Shown one piece after another: positions 55,261-64,000 of a stretch of DNA of 64,000 nucleotides. The notes under the pieces are model-generated. The model had not been told where the DNA came from and did not search any database. It worked only from the letters and a program-made list of their open reading frames with translations. Each line of letters starts with the position of its first letter. Within the stretch, counting starts at the first letter, position 1. The DNA comes from Bostrychus sinensis (Eukaryota; Chordata; Actinopteri; Gobiiformes; Eleotridae), in NCBI GenBank assembly GCA_020698575.1, contig CM036252.1, positions 23,968,706 through 24,032,705 of the forward strand, written 5' to 3'. The position numbers and the translations under genes were made by a program.

Positions 55261-55378
55261 AAAAAAAAAAAAAACGTTCTTGCACCTACACAGTTTTCCA
55301 GATCTGCCACAAAAACTATGCATTTCTTGTGCCATTATAGACCTTTCCTGTTTTTTTTTTTGTTTTTTTTTTTTTTAT
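55258..55378. repeat. A run and T runs
   Basis: An A run at 55258-55274 and T runs at 55351-55377 bracket 76 bp of ordinary sequence. The open frames here come from these runs. Confidence 0.85.
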
Positions 55379-55439
55379 GAAAGAAGTGATGGGTTTTGCA
55401 TTACATCTTACTTAGTGTATAACAAGCACGTTCATTGTG

Positions 55440-56060
55440 AGTGAGGATTTTCTGTCGTCCCACCAACACACTAGCCTTTTGAATTGGTATTCCAACAGTA
55501 GCATGGTGAAATATTCATGGTGCATTTATTCTGGGAGCTTTTGTGCCATCTTATGACAATGGAAATGCCTCTAAAAACATGCCAAACCCCATATCGCACT
55601 GGTGCAAACTTTTCCAGAACGATCCTTGCAATCCAACTATTTCCAAGACCAATTCTCCTTTCAATTAATCTTTTATTTCCATTAAGATTAGTTTGATTCC
55701 TTTGATCTATATCTGACCCTATGATAAATGTATCTAATCCTCCATATATGTTCTGAAAACGGCTGCTGGCAATGTAATGGCCAGTCCAATATTACTGTAA
55801 GTGATAAGTAGAAGAGCTCGGGATGCCCCTGCCTTGTTAAGCCACTGGTGGCATGCTGTGTTTTCAGAGGGTGGCCCAGTGTGGCGCCTCCCGCTGCAGC
55901 CAAATCCTCTTCTAAAGCACTCGAAAAGTCCAAGCCACCGATTGTGAGGCGAGGCACACTCCACACTGTAATCTCTGCGTTGTAGCACACAAAATGGACA
56001 GACAGTCTCTGATCCAGACGGGGAAGGCGCTGGAGGCATTTACAGATAGAAGGAAAAATA
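55440..56060. other. Candidate conserved non-coding block
   Basis: Unique, balanced-composition sequence with 'gaaatattcatggtgc' (about 55509) and 'ccttttgaattggtattcc' (about 55475). Minus frames of about 100 codons (55688-56039) overlap each other and match nothing I know. Regulatory by inference. Confidence 0.35.
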
Positions 56061-56324
56061 GAATATAAGGACTAGCCTACATTCCCTGTGCTGGCCAAAG
56101 AAGAAAACCATGTTCAGATCTGGTTCTTTTTAAACGCTGCAAAATCTTTCTTATTAAATTAACACTGAGAAGTTCAGATTTTTTTTTTTTCTTGTATAAA
56201 GTAATAAGTGTTTGTTCACAGCACCATAATATAGATTAAAAGTGTCTTACATACTGTCTTGTTGAACACAAAGGATGCTTTTCAATGCACTCACCCCTCA
56301 TAATCTCTGGAGTCTCCATGTAAT

Positions 56325-56665
56325 ACCGTGGGTCCTCTCTGGGTTTTCCGCCTTCTTCCTACCATCCAAAGACATGCATATTGGTGAACTGGTGAATCTA
56401 AATTGCCCCTAGTGAATTATTGTAAAAGTGATTGGTTATCTATTATTGTATGTTGGTGTTAACCCTGCAAATATCTGTCCACTGTCCAGGGTGTACCCCA
56501 CCTAAGGCCCATAGCTGCAGAGATACAGCCACCCCTGACCCTTAATGAGAATAGCAAAAGAAGAAGGAGATGGAGTTGTACTACTGGCAATAGTAATTGC
56601 AGTATTGGTAGAATTGGTGGGACTAGCAGCAGTAGTTGTAGTGGTAGCAAGTACACTCCAGTAAT
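56325..56665 (+). repeat. Family B SINE-like repeat with trinucleotide tail
   Basis: Contains 'ctgggttttccgccttcttc', 'ctaccatccaaagacatgc', 'ctaaattgcccctagtg', 'tccagggtgtaccccacct' and 'catagctgcagagatac'. It ends in a degenerate AGTAGT/GTAGTA tract (56570-56665). The tRNA-like head is missing. Confidence 0.75.
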
Positions 56666-57959
56666 GTTATTGAATACTTTTACTTCTACTTAAGTAAGGT
56701 CTGAGCTTAGGAGTAACCTCATGGACTGTTGCTGTTCCACTTTTTAACTGACTTTACTGCTCCTAACTCATAATCTCCCTATGGCTCTCAGCACTGACCT
56801 TCCTACCATATATTTGACTTTGAATATCCTATTACGTATTCCCGCCACATACATATAACCTTATATCAGTTGCATTTTATGGCACAGAACTCCAGCCATT
56901 TACATTTGCTCTATTGATTTTTCTTATTGCCTTGGCAGCAAATCAACTTCCACTGTTTCTTGACTATATTCACTCCCACTTTTTCAGCATTTTTATCCAA
57001 TTGAGGAAAAGACTTTGGGATTTCTTCATCTTGAATTTCCCCTGCTAGTATTTGTATCGAAACCTAATGTTTGCACCTTTATAAATAACTCATGCACGTC
57101 TTCGGTAGCACTTAGAACATATGCTCCCAAATTGTAGCAGAGTTTGATTAACAGATGGCTAAGTACAGGTAAAAAAAGTCTGCAGGCTTTGAAGAAATAA
57201 TTAATTAACAACTCATAATAAACAGGTTTTTTGCTGAGAACACTGCATGAGTAAGTTCACAGAGGAACCAAACTGACAGACTGTCTGAGGCAGGCAGAGT
57301 TTGTGAATTATGATAATAAAGTGAAATTTTATATTTTTTGCGCTGGGGTTATGTGAGGAGAGCATTTTAGCAACAAGAAATGGAGTTGCATAGCGAAGGG
57401 AAAATACAACTTTTTCTCAATTGGTCTATCACATAATATAAATTAACATCAGTATAATAAAATGACCTACCAGCATTCATTTATTTAAGCTATTTGCCTG
57501 TGCAAAGTCTAAAACATTACAGGAAAGTTTAGAGCTTACCTTTAACTTCTAGCTCCTGAATACAGCATTAGACCAATGCTATCCTGCAATTCTCAAAAAA
57601 CATTTTTAGATTTGTTTTTTCTTTTTGTTAGCAGACATAGCCAACAGTGAAATATCCAATTTTCAGTATGATTTTCTCACACCATTAACTGCATCAACTG
57701 CATACCAAGCCCATATTAAAGTACATGATTTAAAATGTAAGAGATACAGCTATTTTTGTGTTGAGCACCAAATCTAACCGAACCTTTTAAAGGCAGACAG
57801 AATTTGTATACATGTACTATATGTTTTAGCAGTAGTAAGGTAATAAAAATTAAATGCACGTTACAAAAGCATGAAGAATGATATGCAGAGCTTTAAGGCT
57901 TTCTTGGTAGGAAGTTCTGAAAACTATTCCATACCTTAAGCACTTACCTTATTGTTATT
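56666..57959. other. AT-rich sequence, little recognised
   Basis: 'agcttacctttaacttctag' and 'gcattagaccaatgc' near 57535-57570 are shared with 9175-9225 and hint at another R1 scrap. No coding frame I can support. Confidence 0.35.
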
Positions 57960-58540
57960 TTATGTGCCTTTTTGGTGGATATATCCCATTTAAGCTGCTG
58001 GCATCGTTCTTAGTATCGCTTCACTTAGCTTTGGACACTTTCCAACCACCATCTTATGTAGGTAATACTCTGCTTTGGGATAAGTACCCCATAAAGCCCT
58101 ACTCGAAAGAACCCTTAAACATATACATAGAAGTTGTTGTGCAATATTAGAACTGTCTGACCTCAGTGTCCTCTTCTCTTGGCACTTGGACCGGGACAGA
58201 CTAATCACACAGAGGCATGCCTGCGCCCCTACAGGGTTTTGGCACAACTCTACCCTGGCCATTTTTGACTCCGCATGGCTCTTCTGTGGTCCCGACAGCT
58301 AAATACCAACACATGCTGCCATCAATAGCGTTAAATGCCAATTACATGCTCTCCTCCAGACTTTTACTGGCAATTAATAGCACCAGAGCAAAGCTGAACT
58401 GTTTCATCTCTAATTGATGTCTGCTACCGTCCCGCGGTTTGTAACGCTGCAGACGGGCAGGACAATAAAGTCACATCGAGAGATTTAACTAATAAAAAAT
58501 AACTCGATTATTCTGACAATTACAGGCAAAATGCTTCTCA
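57960..58540. other. Candidate conserved non-coding element
   Basis: Unique sequence with 'aaatgccaattacatgctc' (about 58334), 'actggcaattaatagcacc' (about 58366) and 'catctctaattgatgtc' (about 58406), three homeodomain-type cores in 90 bp, then 'aactcgattattctgac' (about 58500). Regulatory by inference. Confidence 0.4.
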
Positions 58541-58760
58541 TTTTCACAGACAAACTCACACCAGTATCTCAATTATTTCAGACTGATAGTGCATGTTGAA
58601 TACAGATTTTCTTTGTGTCTAAAACTGGCTCGGTACTACACCCAAGTGGGATTTGAAAATCACTGCTGCCTGTGCAAACAGTTCCCTAGTTTATTATATT
58701 GTACAATTAGCAGCTTTTTAACTCAATCAATGTGCATAGAATAGAATAGCGTTGCATGTA

Positions 58761-59290
58761 CACCATATGTCCATAAGTATTTGCTTACCTGCCTTTACAT
58801 TCATATGAACTTAATTACTAATGCATAGGGTTTAATATGACTGTGTCCCACCCTTTGCATCTACAACAGCTTCAAATCTTCTGAGGAGGCTTTCCCAAAG
58901 GTTTAGGAGTGTTTATGGGATTTTTTAACCATTCTTCCAAAAGTGCCTTTGTGAGGTCAGACATTGATGTTGGGCGAGAAGGCCTGGCTCGCAGTCTTTG
59001 CTCTAATTCATTCAAAAGGTGTTCTGTCAGGTTGAGGTCAGGACTCTGTGCAGCCCAGTCAAGTTCTTCCACGCCAAACTCGCTCATCCATGTCTTTATG
59101 GACCATGCTTTGTGCACTGATGTGCAGTCATGTTGGAACAGGAAGTGGCCATCCCCAAACTTTTCCACAAAGTTTTCCACAAAGCTGCAGCCTAGGTGCT
59201 TGATGTTATCCACCTGTGGCCATTTAAGTGATTGGAACACCTGAAATCAGTTATTTGGGTGGGTGAGCAAATACTTTTGGCAATACAGTG
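58761..59290 (-). mobile_element. Internally deleted Tc1-like element
   Basis: The inverted ends are eroded: the left is 'caccatatgtccataagt' and the right, reverse-complemented, is 'cactgtattgccaaaagt'. TA flanks both (58759-58760 and 59291-59292). A full Tc1 element is about 1.2-1.6 kb. This one is 530 bp because the segment from just after the 5' leader to the middle of the transposase gene is gone. Family assignment is from memory of fish Tc1 sequences and the encoded peptide. Confidence 0.9.
58872..59240 (-). pseudogene. Truncated Tc1 transposase, C-terminal catalytic part
   Basis: A 122-codon open frame. The first 25 or so residues translate the element's normally non-coding 5' leader, joined in frame by the deletion. 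From about residue 26 it follows a Tc1 transposase: FVEKFGDGHFLFQHD contains the second catalytic Asp, and AAQSPDLNLTEHL contains the Glu of the DDE triad. The SPDLN motif and the RPSRPTS region are typical. The first catalytic Asp and the whole helix-turn-helix region are missing, so it cannot be active. No host role is implied. Confidence 0.85.
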
Positions 59291-59292
59291 TA

Positions 59293-59564
59293 TAGTGTAG
59301 TATTGTGTAGAGTAATATAGCATCATATAGGTCGCCCCTTTAGTTTTACTTTTAATTTAGTTTAGTTTTAATTTATATAAATTTAGAATAAAATGGAATG
59401 TCTTCCATTGAAATCGCTGAAATCAAAAAAAGGAGGGACGTACGTGGAGCTGATTGGATGTAGAGCAATGTGTTTTAACTAATCACAGCAACGACTCATA
59501 TAACGTAGTTAAAGAACAATTTGCTATGATAGTAAAACATTATATTAAGCAATAGTATATATAT
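59293..59564. other. AT-rich sequence, nothing recognised
   Basis: TA-rich words near 59555-59570. This may be the left part of repeat R3, as R3 could extend further upstream. Confidence 0.35.
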
Positions 59565-59800
59565 ATATTTTGTTTTAAATGTACAGCAGCATACTTTACA
59601 TTTTTTGGCATTAACATCTTGTTAACGAATATCACCAAAAATGCTTCTTTCTGTCGGCAAACCTAAAACCTGCCCTCTCACAGTAGAATTGCCACACCAT
59701 TGGCCAAACAAATCAGTTGGAGCCTGACAAGATGGATTTTTGTGAGTTTATAAACTCAATAAATTTTGCAACAGACCAGCTTGCAGCACAAGGTAACACA
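59565..59800 (+). repeat. Dispersed repeat R3, second copy
   Basis: Pairs with 21995-22205. Here the ATG after 'gagcctgacaag' opens a frame beginning MDFCEFINSINFATDQLAAQ that reaches 'caag|gtaaca', a plausible splice donor. That looks like a short first exon of a transposon-type gene; the source element is not known to me. Confidence 0.6.
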
Positions 59801-60639
59801 GATGCCTTGATTTCACAATATTTTGGCTGTTACTTTTGCCCACAGGGCAGGACCTCTCTCCTCTGTGGGCAGAGTAACAGCCGAGAGTCAAGGCATTGAG
59901 GAGACAAGTCATGAGAATTGTGTAGCATGGCATAGTGCTACAGTTAAGTGTTGCATGGCACAGCAAAGTGTGGATACTTTGCTTAGTTACTTCATTGAAC
60001 TAAATTTTCCATCTCTGTCTTTCATGAGTGAGCTCCTAGGTTCTGTCAAAATACAACAATGTCCACTCAGTGATGTTTACCAATTTTTCCTCTGTCTGCT
60101 TCATCTTCTCTGTGGACTGTTCCTCACATGATTATGACCTTCAGTGTTCAACACTGAAAAGTGAATGTGCTTCTCTTTCAGCAGTGCTCAGTAGTTGAAA
60201 GTAGTTGCACAGTAAAACTAATAAGCAATTTCACTAAGCTTTAATTGTCTGTCTTTAATGAATGCAAACAGCCCTCTGCCATTTTGTTTAACTGTATACT
60301 AAAGAATTCCACACAATGAGCATCATACTTGTGTAGAAAGGACATTTTAAAGCTGTTAGTATTTTTTTTTCCCCCATTATGTACTGGTCTTTGTCTTTTA
60401 ATGTCTTGGAGTTGATTATTTGGTCTTAAGTTAGCTCCAGCAGCACTATGGATTGGACTGTGTATTGACTGTAGCTGTTTCCATCGCTTAACACCAGAGT
60501 AACATGAAGACAGAGGAGGAAGTTGGGGATATAGTGTTGATGCAGTCCTGTAAAGCTAATACAGTGGTAAGGGAAGTGCAAATAGACAGTGGGATAAATA
60601 ATAGAGGAGGTGAAGCTGTGGTTTTTCCTACGCTTCACT
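59801..60639. other. Unrecognised sequence
   Basis: A 102-codon plus frame (59823-60131) has no known similarity. T run at 60361-60370. Nothing firm. Confidence 0.35.
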
Positions 60640-61300
60640 GGTCAACAGAGAAGTGCACGGAAGCAAATTGAACAAAGCTGAAACTCACTGACCAATTTGC
60701 CTGGAATAAATTTTCACAAAATATTCAAGTATCTTTGATCTCTGCATGATTTAACAGCACATCGATTCAGCTGTACCTTTTTTTTCCCCAACCGCTGGAA
60801 GCAAACCAAAAGTGGACCGAGGCTCAACCATCACTCACCCAAACTGGTTATATTTGAGTTTTCATTCATATAATAATGCCGAGAACAGTGTATTGCTTCA
60901 AAATAAAAAAAAATGAGACAGCTCGGAGAGTAGGAATGAGAAATATGGGCAGTAATAAGGAAACCATAACAAACGCTGGAAGGTGATGCAGTCTGAAGCT
61001 GGAGCCAACTGCTGCTGTTTGCTGTGGGGCTTGGCCGGCCTTCACGCCAATTGCTTTTTCCTGTCCGTGTTTGGGAGAGAGTATCATGTCAAGATGGGTG
61101 CCAGAACTTGATGATTTAACGTTTCTGTGGTTAGCAGCAAATACGTTTACCTTGTGAAGCTGTGCATGTTTTTTAGCTGCCCCGCAAATCAAAAAACATA
61201 CAGACAGTAGATACAGGCAGCCAGCAGAGTGACATTCCTGCAAACTTAAATAGAAAAAGTCACTCTTGTATCCAAAGTGACAGTAATTAAACAAGAATGA
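60640..61300. other. Candidate conserved non-coding element
   Basis: Unique sequence, densest at 60650-60770 ('gcctggaataaattttc', 'gcatgatttaacagc') and 60960-61200. A 142-codon minus frame (60866-61294) shows no domain that I know. Regulatory by inference. Confidence 0.35.
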
Positions 61301-61835
61301 AGCATCAAGCTGTCATTTGTTGCCTTTTCATTAAATGCTCTACATAGATTTTATCCTCTCGTTGTAAATATGAAGGCAAAATGCCGTCAACCTTACATAC
61401 AGCACATCTTGTTGCTGACTCAGTACAAACTTATGACGTTTAGAGGCTAAAACCAATACTTTTAACCCCTTGAGTGCCATGTATTGTACAATTAAGCAGG
61501 TAATAGCATGTAATAACCTAAGATTACTTAAGTGATTCATGCTTATTTATTTATTTATTGGTTTCAGTTTTGCTATGTGCTATTTCAGAAAACCATTTTA
61601 GACAAGGAAAGATTAAGGAAGACAACATAAATACATTTTTAGCCAAAAACAAATTAGCCTGTGCATAACTATGATGGAAAATAGCATCCAGCTGACTATA
61701 CAAATTTATTGTTGGTGCTGGGGAAGTTGTTTTATTTTTATAGAACCAATTATCATTATGAAAGCTTAAGGCTTCATGCTAAAAATCAAAGGATTTTTGC
61801 ATTATGGTGGACAATTATTTCTGTACAGTTAACTC
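61301..61835. other. AT-rich sequence, nothing recognised
   Basis: A short TTTA run near 61545. No supportable feature. Confidence 0.4.
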
Positions 61836-61838
61836 TTA

Positions 61839-62748
61839 TGGTATGTTCACATCAAAATTTGCATCACTTGCTTCATTCGCGCAAACAATTTGCCCTATTT
61901 GCGCGTAAATTTCACACGAATAAGGCAAAATGACTCGCGTGAATAGAGTGAATTGTTTGCTTCAATGAGGAGCATGGCCGCTAGGGCTACTACCAAATGA
62001 GTCTCGGTTTGCTCACCTGTTGTCCCGTGCGGCTGGACCTCTCCCCAGGACACTACTACTGTACAGCAGCATTAACTCCACTTACAGAGCTCAGACAGCC
62101 TGGAGTTATTTCTTATACATTATCTCTTTCTAGTGGAATTAGTGGGGTATCATCTGTACAGAGGCTCTGTATTTGCTCTGTACTTTCTCTTGTTTTGGAC
62201 AGTACAGTAACTGCTAATATAACAAGCTCATCTCAGTAAGAGCATGGTAAAGTTATCCCCCGCTTTATATCTTGTTAAAAATAACATTGTGTTTATTTGT
62301 GTTTTCTTGTTTTCACAAGACGACCAGAGCGAGCCTCTGAGGGAATCCCTGTCTCAGGCTCGTATTACGTTACACACGTAGGTTATATTTTTATATTGCT
62401 TTCTATCAGGGTTGTTTTGGGAATAGATCCTTTTGATTCCTGTCTTTATAGAAGTAGAAGCTGTTGTAGGCTGTAGCTTATAGCTCCGGGTTCACTCCGA
62501 CAGTCTCAGTGAATGTTTAGCTGGATCTCCACTGCAGGGATCTCGTTCTGTTACGTCGTACGTAACCACGTCACTTCTACAGCAGGTCCCTGATTGGTTA
62601 ATGTGCCATGACTATTCACCAAAGTTAACATTTTTCAACTTCAGCGAACAGAGCGTTGGACCCAATTTGCGTTGTTGGCTTCTTCATGGCTTCAGCATGT
62701 AGCTCACTCATGCCAGATGCCTCATTCGCATTCAGTGTGAACATACCA
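61839..62748. mobile_element. PIF/Harbinger-type non-autonomous element, copy 2
   Basis: The ends are inverted: left tggtatgttcacatc and the reverse complement of the right tggtatgttcacactg. TTA flanks both sides (61836-61838 and 62749-62751), the 3 bp duplication of the superfamily. It shares long internal phrases with 26700-27355 and is 254 bp longer, mainly through the segment 62280-62440. No transposase frame. Confidence 0.85.
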
Positions 62749-62751
62749 TTA

Positions 62752-63293
62752 TATATAGTTGATGAAACCACAACCACTCTGGTAATAAGTTAAGTGAATG
62801 TGCACTACCATATCCACAAAAATCCTGCCATTTTTCAGCTAAAATATTAACAATTTTCAGTTTGCTCCCACAATTCTGTCTATTTATTCTGCAACCTTTT
62901 ATAAAGATATTTGAGGCATATAAATTAAACACTGAAAATAAACCAATTGCTGGATAAAAGCTCACCTTCATTTTCTTTTTGGTTCTGTTGTTTAAATGGG
63001 ACACAAACATAGATCATAGATGGTTACTGTGGAGACACATTGCCACAAATCTACTGTGAAAATAGACTCAGTTGTCAAGATTTATGTACAGTTGTGGCTC
63101 TTGCCTGCCAACATAGAGGACGCGTCTATCACACACTTAATGTGAACTTAACTGCACCTTTGTGGAAATGGAGGTAACTTTTTCTTCTCCCAGCAGCTCT
63201 TATTGTCCTCCAGACAAAGTGTTGGTAATAGCAGGGACGATATGACGCTTGGCATTTACAGAAAAGTACTGTATTTTCAGCGTCTGCGGAAAG
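62752..63293. other. Unique sequence, nothing recognised
   Basis: A 92-codon minus frame (62732-63010) overlaps the Harbinger end and has no known similarity. Confidence 0.4.
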
Positions 63294-63339
63294 CTTTTTT
63301 TTTTATTTTTTTATTTTATTTTATTTTATTTTTTTTGGT
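63294..63339. repeat. T-rich tract with (TTTTA)n
   Basis: A T run, then about five TTTTA units, then T. Low complexity. Confidence 0.9.
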
Positions 63340-63826
63340 GATTGTGCTGAATTGCTGCTCCTTTTTCATCACTTTTTTTCCCAAAACAGCGGTGTCATCT
63401 GTCTTATTAGCACACCTCTGAATTCAGTGAGAATATGATAGGGATGGCGGGAGACATTTTTAACTGGAAAATATGTAAATGTGAACAGTTACAGTCTCCA
63501 AAAAGAAAGGGAAAAAAAGTTGTTGGTATCACCCTATTCCTGCATTCATTTACGTACATGCAGATAGAGAAAATCTAATTATTGCTCAAGTTGGATTGTC
63601 ACCAGAATTTTCAGTTTTGCAAAGTAACAAGATACTTTTACTTATGCAGCTCACTTTGGCACCACTTTTTGAAGAAAATGTATCTTTTCTAAGCTAAACA
63701 TTTTTTTGCTTCTATAAATAAGTGAATTTATTTATATTTTTACCTTAGTAGCGAAGTGGGCAGTAGTACTTGCACTAGTAGTACTAGTAATAATAACAGT
63801 GATAGTAATAAATGTGGTAGTATTAC
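63340..63826. other. Unrecognised sequence with AGT-rich end
   Basis: Degenerate AGTAGT and AATAAT words at 63755-63815, directly upstream of the SINE. Otherwise nothing seen. Confidence 0.4.
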
Positions 63827-64000
63827 AGGGCGGGAGTAGTTCAGACAGTAGAGACATTCAGAGACACTAACCTGAAGGTTGGTAGTTCGATTCCCGCTAC
63901 CAGGAGGTTTTGTCTGATGTCACACTGAAAAACCACTGGTGTGCATTCCCATGGTTGAATGGGCAGCTTATTTAGATCACACTGAAGTTTTGAGAGCAAT
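63827..64000 (+). repeat. Family A-like tRNA-derived SINE, cut by window end
   Basis: The head has an A-box-like 'gtagttcagacagtagag' and a clear B box 'gtagttcgattcccg'. 'ctaacctgaaggttgg' lies between them. The body after 63910 ('catggttgaatggg') is diverged from the copies at 31675 and 41930. The 3' end is outside the window. Confidence 0.75.

Noticed and set aside
60866..61294. 142-codon open frame, minus strand, with hydrophobic stretches
   Set aside because: The hydrophobic parts come from T-rich DNA and there is no recognisable membrane protein family.

Overview
The window looks like non-coding DNA from a ray-finned fish, probably a spiny-rayed (percomorph) teleost. The organism call is an inference. 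It rests on the mix of mobile elements: Tc1-like elements, several hAT families, PIF/Harbinger non-autonomous elements, an RTE-type LINE fragment and tRNA-derived SINEs of types I know from teleost genomes. I recognise no host protein-coding exon, rRNA or functional tRNA gene in 64 kb. The longest open frames are 175 codons (minus, 38984-39511) and 143 codons (plus, 45417-45848) and carry no domain I know. The region is best read as a gene-poor intergenic stretch or a very large intron.

Two kinds of sequence alternate. The first is unique, balanced-composition DNA with many TTAATTA, ATTA and CATTA-type cores. It looks like conserved regulatory DNA near developmental genes, but conservation cannot be tested here. 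The main blocks are about 6170-6720, 9490-10420, 11200-11690, 14085-14660, 16130-17770, 18840-19600, 22556-23390, 29640-31290, 32230-32900, 34380-35090, 35700-36130, 43780-44330, 47600-48600, 49780-50260, 52060-52300, 55440-56060, 57960-58540 and 60640-61300.

The second kind is mobile-element debris, much of it datable by nesting. (1) An element with hairpins inside both termini and a 9-11 bp target duplication (12956-13416) sits inside another terminal-inverted-repeat element (12812-13856). (2) A hAT with an 8 bp duplication (46614-47267) was hit by a retroposon with a 13 bp duplication (46999-47136). (3) A Tc1-like element (44403-45160) is split by a hAT (44703-45114). (4) A composite repeat with an internal tRNA-like module, called R1 here and seen about 14 times, is split by hATs at 3640-4220 and 38363-38676. 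Two copies of one PIF/Harbinger family (26700-27355 and 61839-62748) keep their 3 bp TAA/TTA duplications. A Tc1-like element with an internal deletion (58761-59290) still encodes the C-terminal part of a transposase.

Local duplications of otherwise unrecognised sequence occur in 23.4-28.4 kb (segments D1-D3 and E1-E2) and 39.7-41.3 kb (segments T1-T3). There are no operons and no genes working together to describe. I found no convincing sign of a new biological system; the hairpin-ended element, the composite repeat R1 and the local duplications are the observations most worth following.
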